A stretch of DNA of 36,527 bases, taken from positions 1-36,527 of the forward strand of contig JAFLBY010000011.1 in NCBI GenBank assembly GCA_017302855.1. Direction: 5' to 3'. Origin of the DNA: Candidatus Kapaibacterium sp. Its GTDB lineage: Bacteria > Bacteroidota > Ignavibacteria > Kapaibacteriales > UBA961. Under the pieces are notes generated by a model, which worked only from the letters and a program-made list of their open reading frames with translations, made no database searches and had not been told where the DNA came from. The translations under genes and the position numbers were made by a program. Of this stretch, positions 14,724-22,320 are shown one piece after another. The stretch's first letter is position 1, and the number at the start of each line of letters is the position of its first letter.

Positions 14724-15023
14724 ATGCTAGATTTTTACATCATAAATGACGACCAAGAAAAACCAAACTATCCTGAGAAATTAGGACTTGAGTTCGCTGG
14801 TGGACTTGATAACAAAACATTTGACAATTTGCAGAACAAAGGAATTATTGACAGACGATTTGACTATTATTCAGACTTCAGATTAGGGACTTTGCTAATT
14901 AATCAAATTCGACAAACTATTATAAAAAAACAACTTCAAGCAGACAATGATGTAAAAAAAATAACACAATTATTTGACACTGCCAGCAAAAAACAAAGCG
15001 GACTAATAGCCTATGGAGACTAA
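14724..15023 (+). CDS. Small uncharacterised protein, first of an overlapping pair
   Basis: A 99-residue cytosolic protein with a readable core DFYIINDDQEKPNYPEKLGL, then GGLDNKTFDNLQNKGIIDRR, and an amphipathic C-terminal helix. No family recognised. It ends eleven bases into the next gene (15013), the type of overlap used for translational coupling. Such paired small genes in mobile cassettes are often toxin-antitoxin or toxin-immunity partners, but nothing in the sequences proves this. Confidence 0.55.
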   Translation: MLDFYIINDDQEKPNYPEKLGLEFAGGLDNKTFDNLQNKGIIDRRFDYYSDFRLGTLLINQIRQTIIKKQLQADNDVKKITQLFDTASKKQSGLIAYGD

Positions 15024-15423
15024 AGATAATATAGAACAAATTTTTGTGAATTTTGTCAAAGACTTTGTAGCAAAGGACAAGCAAGATAGAATTCTACAAT
15101 TTTTTCAAAACAAAAAAGACTGGTGGAAAATTAAAATCGAATTTCATACATCAAATCCATTTGACAGTAAAAAAATATTAGAAATAGAACCTAATCAACA
15201 ATATGCGGACAATATCTATGTGAAGCTAAAAAAACTGGGGACGAAAGAAGAATGTTTATCACTTTTGGACTATCTAAATAATGAAACTTATAATTGTAAA
15301 CTAGAGGACAAACTTGCCGACACAGTTGGTTTTTTATATGAGACAATTATTTATTGTCCAGCGACAAAAACTGGCTATTTTGAAAGCGGACACGCAAAGG
15401 ATAGATATATATTAAAATCTTAA
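15013..15423 (+). CDS. Uncharacterised protein, second of an overlapping pair
   Basis: A 136-residue protein overlapping the preceding gene by eleven bases (ATGGAGACTAA). It contains KKDWWKIKIEFHTSNPF, then LADTVGFLYETIIYCPATKTGY, and ends RYILKS. No signal or membrane segment. No family recognised. The pair is enclosed by attC-like palindromes 4 and 5 and so behaves as one cassette. Confidence 0.55.
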   Translation: METKDNIEQIFVNFVKDFVAKDKQDRILQFFQNKKDWWKIKIEFHTSNPFDSKKILEIEPNQQYADNIYVKLKKLGTKEECLSLLDYLNNETYNCKLEDKLADTVGFLYETIIYCPATKTGYFESGHAKDRYILKS

Positions 15424-15482
15424 CAGAGGAACAATTTAAAAAATGGAGACCGACATAAAAAAATATTGACAAAAAAAACAGC

Positions 15483-15608
15483 TACTAACATCAATTTGGT
15501 AATATGGCGGGTGAAGCGCTTCTATGAAACATTTGTGCACGATTCAATAGCAGCAATTCTATTGAATTTATGTTAGAAATTCTGCCACCAAAGCAAAGGC
15601 CGAAAACG
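15483..15608 (+). repeat. attC-like palindrome 5
   Basis: It starts TACTAACA. TTTGGTAATATGGCGGG pairs with TCTGCCACCAAAGC on the right. The central tip is a perfect 8-bp hairpin, ATTCAATA (15542-15549) with TATTGAAT (15560-15567). The remaining bases up to 15714 hold only the second-family palindrome. Confidence 0.6.
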
Positions 15609-15619
15609 GTGCATATATA

Positions 15620-15678
15620 CATTTGCAAAAGTACTTCATTGGCAAACACGTTTGCATTCAGTAGCTGTACATAATCCG
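15620..15678 (+). repeat. Second-family palindrome, copy 2
   Basis: Shares ATTTGCAAAAGTA, then GTTTGCATTCAGTA with 13251-13307. Arms TACTTCATTGGCAAAC and, in reverse complement, CTACTGAATGCAAAC pair imperfectly. It lies 37 bases before the TetR-type gene. Confidence 0.55.
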
Positions 15679-15714
15679 AAAATACTAGCTGAATTTATTT
15701 ACAAAAGACACTCG

Positions 15715-16263
15715 ATGACAGATAAGACAGAAATATGGATAATTGAAGGATATGAAATTTTTGCTTTGTGGGGTGAGAAGGGACTGATTATAGAGCAACT
15801 TGCAAAAAAAGTTGGAAAAAGTAAATCATCTTTCTATCACCACTTTGCTGACTTGGATATCTTTTTAGAAAAAATACTATTATATCATTTGAAACAGTCG
15901 TCAATCATTGCAGAGAAGGAAAGAAAAGCCAAGAATATAAATCCGGATTTGATAAATATCCTCATTGAACATAAAATTGATTTACTTTTCAATAGACAGC
16001 TTAGAATATACTCAAATAAGTCTAATTTTAAGGACACGCTTATTAAATCCAGTAAAATTATTGGTACAGACTTTGTAAAACTTTGGTTAACGGACGAAAA
16101 ACTTAACTTGACACCAAAACAGGCTGAAGCTATTTTTGCATTAGCAATGGAAAATTTCTATCTTCAAATCAACCAAGACAACATCAACAAAGAATGGCTA
16201 ACGACGTATTTTGACAATCTAAAGAGGATTACACGACACTTTGAAACAACCATTGTACGGTAG
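15715..16263 (+). CDS. TetR/AcrR-family transcriptional regulator
   Basis: A 182-residue protein. The N-terminal 50 residues form the TetR-type helix-turn-helix, with GLIIEQLAKKVGKSKSSFYH followed by HFADLDIFLEKIL. The C-terminal part is a diverged all-helical ligand or dimer domain, as usual in the family. The ATG at 15715 puts the helix-turn-helix at the normal position; the longer frame upstream reads into a repeat. The small membrane gene 70 bases downstream lacks its own palindrome and is the likely regulated partner within the same cassette. Ligand unknown. Confidence 0.82.
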   Translation: MTDKTEIWIIEGYEIFALWGEKGLIIEQLAKKVGKSKSSFYHHFADLDIFLEKILLYHLKQSSIIAEKERKAKNINPDLINILIEHKIDLLFNRQLRIYSNKSNFKDTLIKSSKIIGTDFVKLWLTDEKLNLTPKQAEAIFALAMENFYLQINQDNINKEWLTTYFDNLKRITRHFETTIVR

Positions 16264-16333
16264 CGACTAAAATTTAAGATGATTAATAACTAAGTTTGTC
16301 AAAATTTTCCACTTATTTCTTACTTGTAGAATT

Positions 16334-16675
16334 ATGAACAATATCAGCTTTATAAAAATTCTTTTAATCGTTCAGACAATTGGACTGTTGATATACACAT
16401 TCTTTGCATTTCAAACGGAAGGTGCAGCCCTATTTAGTGTCTTTACTAATAATGTGTTATCGTTGAATTGGTCGGGCCAATTTAATCTTGACTTTCTTTG
16501 CTATCTAACACTTTCAGGGTTATGGATAATGTGGAGAAACAAGTTTACAACCAAGTCAATTATTTTGGGTTTGTTTGCAATGGTACTAGGTATAATTATG
16601 TTTGCACCGTATATACTTTGGCTGACAAGTAAAGAAAACGGAAACATAAAACGAGTATTAATTGGCGACAGATAA
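16334..16675 (+). CDS. Small membrane protein (DUF2834-like pattern)
   Basis: A 113-residue protein with three hydrophobic helices (about 5-25, 48-66, 74-95). The order FFAFQTEG, then NLDFLCYLTLSGLWIMWR, then a third helix resembles the DUF2834 family of small membrane proteins, whose function is unknown. This is from memory of the pattern, not a search. It shares a cassette with the TetR-type regulator and is followed by attC-like palindrome 6. Confidence 0.55.
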   Translation: MNNISFIKILLIVQTIGLLIYTFFAFQTEGAALFSVFTNNVLSLNWSGQFNLDFLCYLTLSGLWIMWRNKFTTKSIILGLFAMVLGIIMFAPYILWLTSKENGNIKRVLIGDR

Positions 16676-16682
16676 AAGAAAA

Positions 16683-16808
16683 ACAAGTGTGTGGCAAAAA
16701 TGTGGGTTCAGTGGATAAATGAAGTCTTGTGCTTACATCAAGTTTTAGTACAACTTGATAGTTTAGTGATTAGATATTCTATACTTCGTCAAGCTGAATA
16801 CGCTATCT
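16683..16808 (+). repeat. attC-like palindrome 6 (degenerate)
   Basis: The left half (GGCAAAAATGTGGGTTCAGTGG) is close to palindrome 1. The tip is a perfect 7-bp hairpin, TCAAGTT (16738-16744) with AACTTGA (16752-16758). The right outer arm is poorly conserved. Confidence 0.45.
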
Positions 16809-16845
16809 ACAACAATAACATACAATAGCAAAAAAAACAGATATT

Positions 16846-17655
16846 ATGAAATCATCGAATAAAATTAAACTTGCAAACTTGACGACGTGGACAATGGTAA
16901 TAACTATTTCCTTTATTACTATATTCTTTATTGGGTTCATTGTGACAAATACCTTCGACCTCAATGTATTTACAAGTAGGGCATCCAATTTTATTTTCTC
17001 CTTTATTGGATTTAGTTCAGTCATTGTTCTATGTTCTGCAATTTTAAATATAAGTCTTAATATTAGCATAATTGCAGATAGTAAAAAACAAGAACTTCAA
17101 ATCAATGAGACAAGTTTTGTTAGTAAGAAATTTCTACTCTCGACATTAGCAGGGGTGATAATTATTGTCTCATTTCTGTTTGCTGGGGACTATATAACAC
17201 GAGAAAATGAGAAAAATAAATTAGTTTCAGAAGCCAATGACATAATCACTCGTTATAAAGCTTCTATAGACAAAATACCTATTTGTCTTGCGGATACTTC
17301 TAAAATTGGGGGCATTCCCGAAATTTTAAAATTCTTATCTAATCAGAAGCAAGAGTTCGCTTCAGTAGCTCTTATTACAACAAGCACCTATAATAGACAA
17401 TTGACGTTTCTTGAAATAAATGAATTCGACAATGAAGAAAACTTAAAAAAACCATTTTATAATTACTCATTTTACAAATGTCAAATCCAGGACTGCGAAT
17501 ACTTAAAAGAGTACTTCACAGGGAAGACAAAAGAAAATTATTTTTGGACGCAAAAAAATGACTATAAATTTTACTTCCCATTTGACAATAAAGGGAAAAA
17601 ATATATACTTCTATTTACAAAATATGAAAGAAATGGCAAAATTGGTTCATACTGA
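16846..17655 (+). CDS. Uncharacterised membrane protein with C-terminal soluble domain
   Basis: A 269-residue protein with three transmembrane helices (about 15-37, 50-72, 92-113). A soluble domain of about 150 residues follows, beginning with a charged helix (ENEKNKLVSEANDIITRY) and ending with paired beta-like segments such as NDYKFYFPFDNKGKKYILLF. No family recognised. It is the last gene of the array; no palindrome of the attC-like family follows it, which marks the right end. Confidence 0.55.
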   Translation: MKSSNKIKLANLTTWTMVITISFITIFFIGFIVTNTFDLNVFTSRASNFIFSFIGFSSVIVLCSAILNISLNISIIADSKKQELQINETSFVSKKFLLSTLAGVIIIVSFLFAGDYITRENEKNKLVSEANDIITRYKASIDKIPICLADTSKIGGIPEILKFLSNQKQEFASVALITTSTYNRQLTFLEINEFDNEENLKKPFYNYSFYKCQIQDCEYLKEYFTGKTKENYFWTQKNDYKFYFPFDNKGKKYILLFTKYERNGKIGSY

Positions 17656-17870
17656 CAGCGTGATAATTACAGCCACGAACATCGGTAACTCTTCCACAAC
17701 ACCCCCATATTCGTTTTCGAAGAATTGATAATTATGTGATACTTTTCCCCAAAAATACGACAATTCAGCTAATGTGGATTTATGTATGATAGTTTTACAG
17801 CTGTAACAATAATGATAACGATATGCCATAATGTATCACCGAGATTGAATAGCAAGGAAAGATAGTTGTA

Positions 17871-17900
17871 TTGTTATCTCACTTCATTTTTGTAGCTTTG
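17871..17900 (+). promoter_or_regulatory. Bacteroidota-type promoter (TTG-N19-TAGCTTTG)
   Basis: TTG at 17871-17873 and TAGCTTTG at 17893-17900 with a 19-base spacer. It would give a leader of roughly 175 bases before the protease gene at 18085. Confidence 0.7.
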
Positions 17901-17953
17901 CACTTTGAGTGAGTGTTGTCAGAGCCATTCGCGATTTGAAACAACCATCGTGT

Positions 17954-18061
17954 ATGCGCAAGCGACAGCACAAGTATCATTACGGTGGAATCATAGTTAG
18001 CAATAAAAAAAAGTATAAAGTTGTTGACGGTTTTCTATATGTATGGTACTACATACACTAA
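17954..18061 (+). CDS. Possible 35-residue leader peptide
   Basis: An ATG frame of 35 residues, basic then aromatic, lies between the promoter and the protease gene and ends 23 bases before it. It opens MRKRQHKYHYGG and closes LYVWYYIH. An in-frame GTG about 45 bases upstream could extend it. Composition looks protein-like but there is no recognisable homologue and no clear ribosome-binding site. Confidence 0.25.
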   Translation: MRKRQHKYHYGGIIVSNKKKYKVVDGFLYVWYYIH

Positions 18062-18084
18062 GTTCCTTTATATAGTTTAAACCA

Positions 18085-19914
18085 ATGAAATGTAACAACA
18101 TTATTCGTGTCACACTAATAATTTTTTATTTAGTTTTTTCCGTAGATGTATTCTCTCAAAATCTTGATTCAGAGATTTTAATTGAAAATTTGAAAAACAG
18201 TAGTAATAATCTCTTTAAAGAGTATGTAAAAGTCTATGATGAATATTTAACTCAGCATCCAAATGACATTGCAATACAAATAGAGAAATGTAAATTTTTA
18301 CAAAATGCACAATACAATAGTCAAGAGGATATTAATCCGAATCAAAGTGCAGCGGATAGTTGTTGTGCAGCTCTCATAAAAGCATATCCTAATCATCCTG
18401 ATGTTCTTATATTTCAGATAACATATAGCTGGGGCGATAAGCTCAATGAAATATTTGCCGCAGCGCAGTCTTCTATTGAAGTAAATCCAAAAGTGTGGAG
18501 TGATAAAAATCTGGGTATTCTTTACAAATCAATGTCGGATCAGAGTTTTGCTGACGAAAAATTTGACAGTGCATATTTGTATATACAAAAAGCGATAAGG
18601 AAAGATGAAGCATATATACATACATTGGATAATGTTCGTATTTTAATACAGATGAAGAAGGAAAAAGAAGCTCTGAATGTTCTTAATTCGATAAAAGATA
18701 CAACAAAAAACGTATGGGAGTTATCACAGAAAGCCAAGTTGTTTATGGAGCTAAAGTCCTATCAAAGAGCCCTTGATTTATACAACACAATTAGTAAGAT
18801 TGACTCATCGTACAACAACCACGAAAATATTGCCAATTTACTCGAAAAAGTAGGTCAAATTCAATTGGCTCGAAAGTTTCTTGTTTCTGACACGGCTCGA
18901 AATTGGCGCAAAGCAACATCCGCAAGAAACTTGCTGATTCATGATTTAAAATATGAAAACGGTGACAAATGTATTGAAAGCTATAACAAATATAGAGATT
19001 TGGGTATCTCTAATGATCCTTTGGGTATTTACCGACTTAAGATTTTCTTTTTGTCTCCGCTTCAACCCTGGCGTATCAGAGATTTTTTAGCTATACTATT
19101 CTTCTTTATGGTTCTTCTGTCATTTGTATTGATTCCGTCAATTTGGATTTTGCCGGTTTATTTTATTGGACACAAATGGAACTTTTTATCTCGTGCTAAA
19201 CCTTTTGAGTCCGTCTGGGGCTTAAAATCGTTTTGGTTTATCAGTATTGGCTATTTATTTGCTTCATTTGTGACTTTTTTTGTTGAGCCTGAGTCACTTA
19301 ATTCTATTTTTAGTTCTTCTCACTACGAATTCGAGTTAGACCAGAGTACATCAGGTTTATCAGTACTTGTTTATATCTTAACCTTTGCAATATTTGGATT
19401 TGCCACATTGCATAAAACAAATCTAAATATATTGTTAAGTTCTGAACTCACGATAAAGAAAAGTATAGCTATGAGTCTTGGTTTAATGTTAGTACTTAGG
19501 ATTATTACGAAAATATATTTTCGCGTTAGTGTTGATGTTTTTGATATTTCCATTGACAATTTTGCCAGTGTACCGCAATTGTTTTTTACGACTCGACAAG
19601 ATATACAAGACCTTATTGCCTTCTCCGGAATCGAAATTGCTTTTTTACTCATATCTGTATTGGTTCCTCTGTACGAAGAAATTATATTCAGAGGTGTTAT
19701 TTTGGAATCATGCCAACGATATATAAATTTCCCAATTGCAAATTTAATTCAAGCAACATTGTTCGCAACTATTCACATGAACCTATATTTATTTCCTATA
19801 TTTCTATTGTTTGGAATCATAACCGGCATTCTTCGTAAGAAAACCGGTGGATTATTAGGCGGAATAGTCTTTCATATATTTAACAATGTATTAGCTATGA
19901 TATCATATGTGTAG
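18085..19914 (+). CDS. TPR protein with C-terminal CPBP intramembrane protease domain
   Basis: A 609-residue protein. Signal or anchor segment at about 8-25; a helical TPR-like region at about 30-300 (including AYLYIQKAIRKDEAYIHTLD and ALDLYNTISKIDS); and about eight membrane helices from about 335. The CPBP (Abi/CAAX-type glutamic protease) motifs are all present: EEIIFRG at about 530, FATIH at about 560, and FHIFNN at about 597. Members cleave or process membrane peptides, and in bacteria many are tied to bacteriocin immunity or unknown signalling. The exported TPR part would sit outside the membrane and could recruit substrate. This order (TPR first) is not the commonest layout. Substrate unknown. 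Confidence 0.82.
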   Translation: MKCNNIIRVTLIIFYLVFSVDVFSQNLDSEILIENLKNSSNNLFKEYVKVYDEYLTQHPNDIAIQIEKCKFLQNAQYNSQEDINPNQSAADSCCAALIKAYPNHPDVLIFQITYSWGDKLNEIFAAAQSSIEVNPKVWSDKNLGILYKSMSDQSFADEKFDSAYLYIQKAIRKDEAYIHTLDNVRILIQMKKEKEALNVLNSIKDTTKNVWELSQKAKLFMELKSYQRALDLYNTISKIDSSYNNHENIANLLEKVGQIQLARKFLVSDTARNWRKATSARNLLIHDLKYENGDKCIESYNKYRDLGISNDPLGIYRLKIFFLSPLQPWRIRDFLAILFFFMVLLSFVLIPSIWILPVYFIGHKWNFLSRAKPFESVWGLKSFWFISIGYLFASFVTFFVEPESLNSIFSSSHYEFELDQSTSGLSVLVYILTFAIFGFATLHKTNLNILLSSELTIKKSIAMSLGLMLVLRIITKIYFRVSVDVFDISIDNFASVPQLFFTTRQDIQDLIAFSGIEIAFLLISVLVPLYEEIIFRGVILESCQRYINFPIANLIQATLFATIHMNLYLFPIFLLFGIITGILRKKTGGLLGGIVFHIFNNVLAMISYV

Positions 19915-20045
19915 ATAAGAGTTTAGTATAGATTGTGTAAATGTAATGTTGCCATAATCGAGCTAAACCACGTGTGACCTACTGATAATGTTTCCACATT
20001 CTATCGGTGATTATTGTAGAAAAATTTAGGTAACCTGAGGTAAAG

Positions 20046-20078
20046 TTTTGTTTCTATCATCAAAGTTTTGTAGTTTTG
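20046..20078 (+). promoter_or_regulatory. Bacteroidota-type promoter for the CMD-family gene
   Basis: TTTTG at 20046-20050, a 20-base spacer and TAGTTTTG at 20071-20078. CAAAGTTTTGTAGTTTTG is shared with the copies at about 10678 and 13186, although the bases after it differ. Confidence 0.75.
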
Positions 20079-20170
20079 GGAGAAGTAAAGAATTTTTTGT
20101 GTTATGATGAGAAAAATCGAATAATCCGAATAATGAAGAATTTACACAATATTTAAACTATACAAGATAT

Positions 20171-20770
20171 ATGGAAAGACCATTGGTATTACCATCATCA
20201 GAAAAAGAAGACAAGAATTTTCAAGATTTGATACAGTTCTTTAATGAAACTTTAGGGTTTTGTCCTAATAGTGTTAAAACCATGTATCACAGACCATCAA
20301 TAGCATACGCCTTTATAGAACTAAATAAAGCCGTTATGGAAAATAAAGGTAATGTAACCAGTTCTCTAAAAAGGCTGATTGGATATATTAGCAGTAATGT
20401 CGCCGGTTGCAGATACTGTCAGGCACACACTATTCGAGCAGCCGAAAGGTATGGTGCAGATGAGGATAAATTGAAAAACATCTGGGATTTTAGAACGCAT
20501 AGTGTTTTTTCTGAAGCCGAAAGAGCAGCACTGGAATTTGCTCTCACCAGTTCGACTATTCCAAATGCTGTAGATGATAAGATTGCTAAAAATTTACGAT
20601 TATATTGGAATGATGGCGACATAGTTGAAATACTTGGTGTAATAGCTCTTTTCGGATATTTAAACCGCTGGAATGACTCAATGGGAACTGAACTTGAACA
20701 AGAGGCAATTGAGTCAGGTGATACATATTTAAAGCAAAAAGGTTGGAACACAGGTAAACACAAATATTGA
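20171..20770 (+). CDS. Carboxymuconolactone decarboxylase/AhpD-family protein
   Basis: A 199-residue all-helical protein. The redox motif VAGCRYCQAHT (C80, C83, H86) is the AhpD-type CxxC...H site, which acts as a peroxidase or disulfide reductase. The C-terminal half (DGDIVEILGVIALFGYLNRW) is the second helix bundle of the peroxidase-related subfamily. It is likely a cytosolic antioxidant or alkylhydroperoxide-type enzyme; the exact substrate is not evident. It is monocistronic: its own promoter lies about 95 bases upstream and the next gene is on the other strand. The start is the first ATG after the promoter. Confidence 0.88.
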   Translation: MERPLVLPSSEKEDKNFQDLIQFFNETLGFCPNSVKTMYHRPSIAYAFIELNKAVMENKGNVTSSLKRLIGYISSNVAGCRYCQAHTIRAAERYGADEDKLKNIWDFRTHSVFSEAERAALEFALTSSTIPNAVDDKIAKNLRLYWNDGDIVEILGVIALFGYLNRWNDSMGTELEQEAIESGDTYLKQKGWNTGKHKY

Positions 20771-21035
20771 CTTTTATCTTGTCTATACACAACAAGCCGA
20801 TTGATGATATTGCTGCGTTTGAATTTGATTGTTGTAATATTTTATGTGATGTATATCCACTACGGTTCTATTTGTATTGAAAGTATAGCCAACAGACGTA
20901 ACGAAAATATTATGAAAATACATTTTTTTCGATGAGATTATCTGCAAATTTGCATATTGACTTATTCGAAATAGATATAAATATTTTTTTTGTATCCCTA
21001 TAACTATGTTAGAGTTATAAACTCAGCAAGTGAAA

Positions 21036-22118
21036 TTACAATTCCGGAAAAGCGAGTATAAATGTGGTTCCTTGATTTTCTTGTGATTCGGCATGGATAG
21101 TGCCGCCATGTAATTCCACAAATTCTTTGACAATGCTTAATCCCAGCCCCGTTCCCTTAACTGTCTCCGTACGATTAGAACGGAAAAAAGGTGTAAATAT
21201 ATGTGGCAAATCTTTATCGGCTATGCCCACTCCTCGGTCTTGAATACTTACATAAATTACTCCTTGAACATAATACAGTCGAATGAGTATTGTTGTTCCC
21301 GTCGGTGAATATTTCATTGCATTGGTGAGAATGTTGCGGATAATATGTCGCATTAATCGAATATCCCAATGCACAACGGGCAGCGATTCTTCATAAGAAA
21401 ATTCTATCACATGAGATAAAGGATGGAATGTCTCAGCAATATCATTAATAATCGTCTGACAAGCCATCACTGGATGTATTATTTCGGGATTAAACATTGT
21501 AGTCAATGATTGTGCCGACGATTGTGTTAATAAATCCTCAATAAGATTTGTTAGTTCATTGGTACGATTCAATATACTTTCTAATGTTCTTCTTTTGGTG
21601 TGCTCATCCATTCTTCCCATATAATGTTGCAATAATTCCGCCGACATAGAGATACCTGTCAGAGGTGTACGAAATTCATGTGATACCGTATAAACAAATT
21701 GTGATTTCAGCGCATTTAATTGACGTTCTTTGTCGAGTGCCGCACTTAATTCTTTTTGTGCTTCTTTTTGGACAGTAATATCAAAAGCTGATCCCATAAT
21801 TTCTTCGATTTTCTTACCGCGAATAATTGGTTCTAAAGAAACTAACATTGTGCGTTCTCTGTACATCATCTCGAATTGGGTGCTGATGCCATTGAAAGCC
21901 TTCACTATATTTGGATAGAGTACAGAATAGGTATGCTTTGTAAATATTTCGGTCAAAGTCCGATTCCGAACAAACCGAGTGGGAATATTATATTGTTCAG
22001 CAATCATTCCCTCAGAAAATAAAAAATAACATTCCTCTTCATCGCGATATATCATAAATACATGATGCTGTACTAATCGTAATAATTGACGAACTTCGTC
22101 CGGTAAGGTTAACAGCAT
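21036..22118 (-). CDS. Orphan sensor histidine kinase (PAS-HisKA-HATPase)
   Basis: A 360-residue kinase without transmembrane helices, so probably cytosolic. A PAS-like sensory region (about 10-120, ending in GSAFDITVQKEAQKEL) is followed by a HisKA domain with the phospho-acceptor H147 in VSHEFRTPLTG. The ATPase domain shows the N box (NILTNAMKYSPTG, about 262-274), G1 (DRGVGIA, 294-300), F box (FTPFF) and G2 (GTGLGLS, 323-329). All catalytic elements are intact. No response regulator is adjacent. It diverges from the large T9SS gene at 22321 with about 200 bases between the starts, so co-regulation is possible but unproven. Confidence 0.93.
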   Translation of the reverse strand: MLLTLPDEVRQLLRLVQHHVFMIYRDEEECYFLFSEGMIAEQYNIPTRFVRNRTLTEIFTKHTYSVLYPNIVKAFNGISTQFEMMYRERTMLVSLEPIIRGKKIEEIMGSAFDITVQKEAQKELSAALDKERQLNALKSQFVYTVSHEFRTPLTGISMSAELLQHYMGRMDEHTKRRTLESILNRTNELTNLIEDLLTQSSAQSLTTMFNPEIIHPVMACQTIINDIAETFHPLSHVIEFSYEESLPVVHWDIRLMRHIIRNILTNAMKYSPTGTTILIRLYYVQGVIYVSIQDRGVGIADKDLPHIFTPFFRSNRTETVKGTGLGLSIVKEFVELHGGTIHAESQENQGTTFILAFPEL

Positions 22119-22320
22119 GGTGTTTGCATAAATATGTTGATAAACATTTTTACTGATGATTTAACCGCCAGATTTATTGTACAAATTCCCATTGTTATGA
22201 AATCATGACGTGAAATGAAGCGTGTTAAGAAATCATAACAAAATGACAACAATAAGCCAACATTAAAAGTGGTAGATTGCATGCTTTCCTTTCACTTATC
22301 ACTTTTTATGTGAGGTAAAT

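Larger units (their letters stand above)
17656..18084. other. Right boundary of the array and leader of the TPR-protease gene
   Basis: No attC-like repeat is seen here. It contains a promoter (17871-17900), a possible 35-residue leader ORF (17954-18061), and a short imperfect palindrome around 18038-18058 (ATGTATGG...ACATAC). A minus-strand frame of 60 residues (17647-17829) has nothing to support it. Confidence 0.5.

Noticed and set aside
12286-16808. CRISPR array
   Set aside because: The repeats are over 100 bases, imperfectly conserved, palindromic and separated by genes; no short identical repeats with uniform spacers are present and no cas genes were seen.
10154-17655. Complete integron with its own integrase
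   Set aside because: No tyrosine-recombinase frame (no R...HxxR...Y pattern) is present in the array or its flanks, so only a cluster of attC-like sites can be claimed.
17647-17829. A 60-residue minus-strand frame overlapping the end of the last cassette gene
   Set aside because: No ribosome-binding site, promoter or recognisable features; it overlaps a plus-strand gene tail and is probably chance.
16240-17955. Shared TTTGAAACAACCAT at the end of the TetR gene and at about 17936 as a recombination scar
   Set aside because: Only about 15 bases match and the flanks diverge; too short to distinguish from chance.
20999-21019. Hairpin TATAACT/AGTTATA downstream of the histidine kinase as a terminator
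   Set aside because: The stem is nearly all A/T and has no T run on the minus strand, so it does not qualify as an intrinsic terminator.
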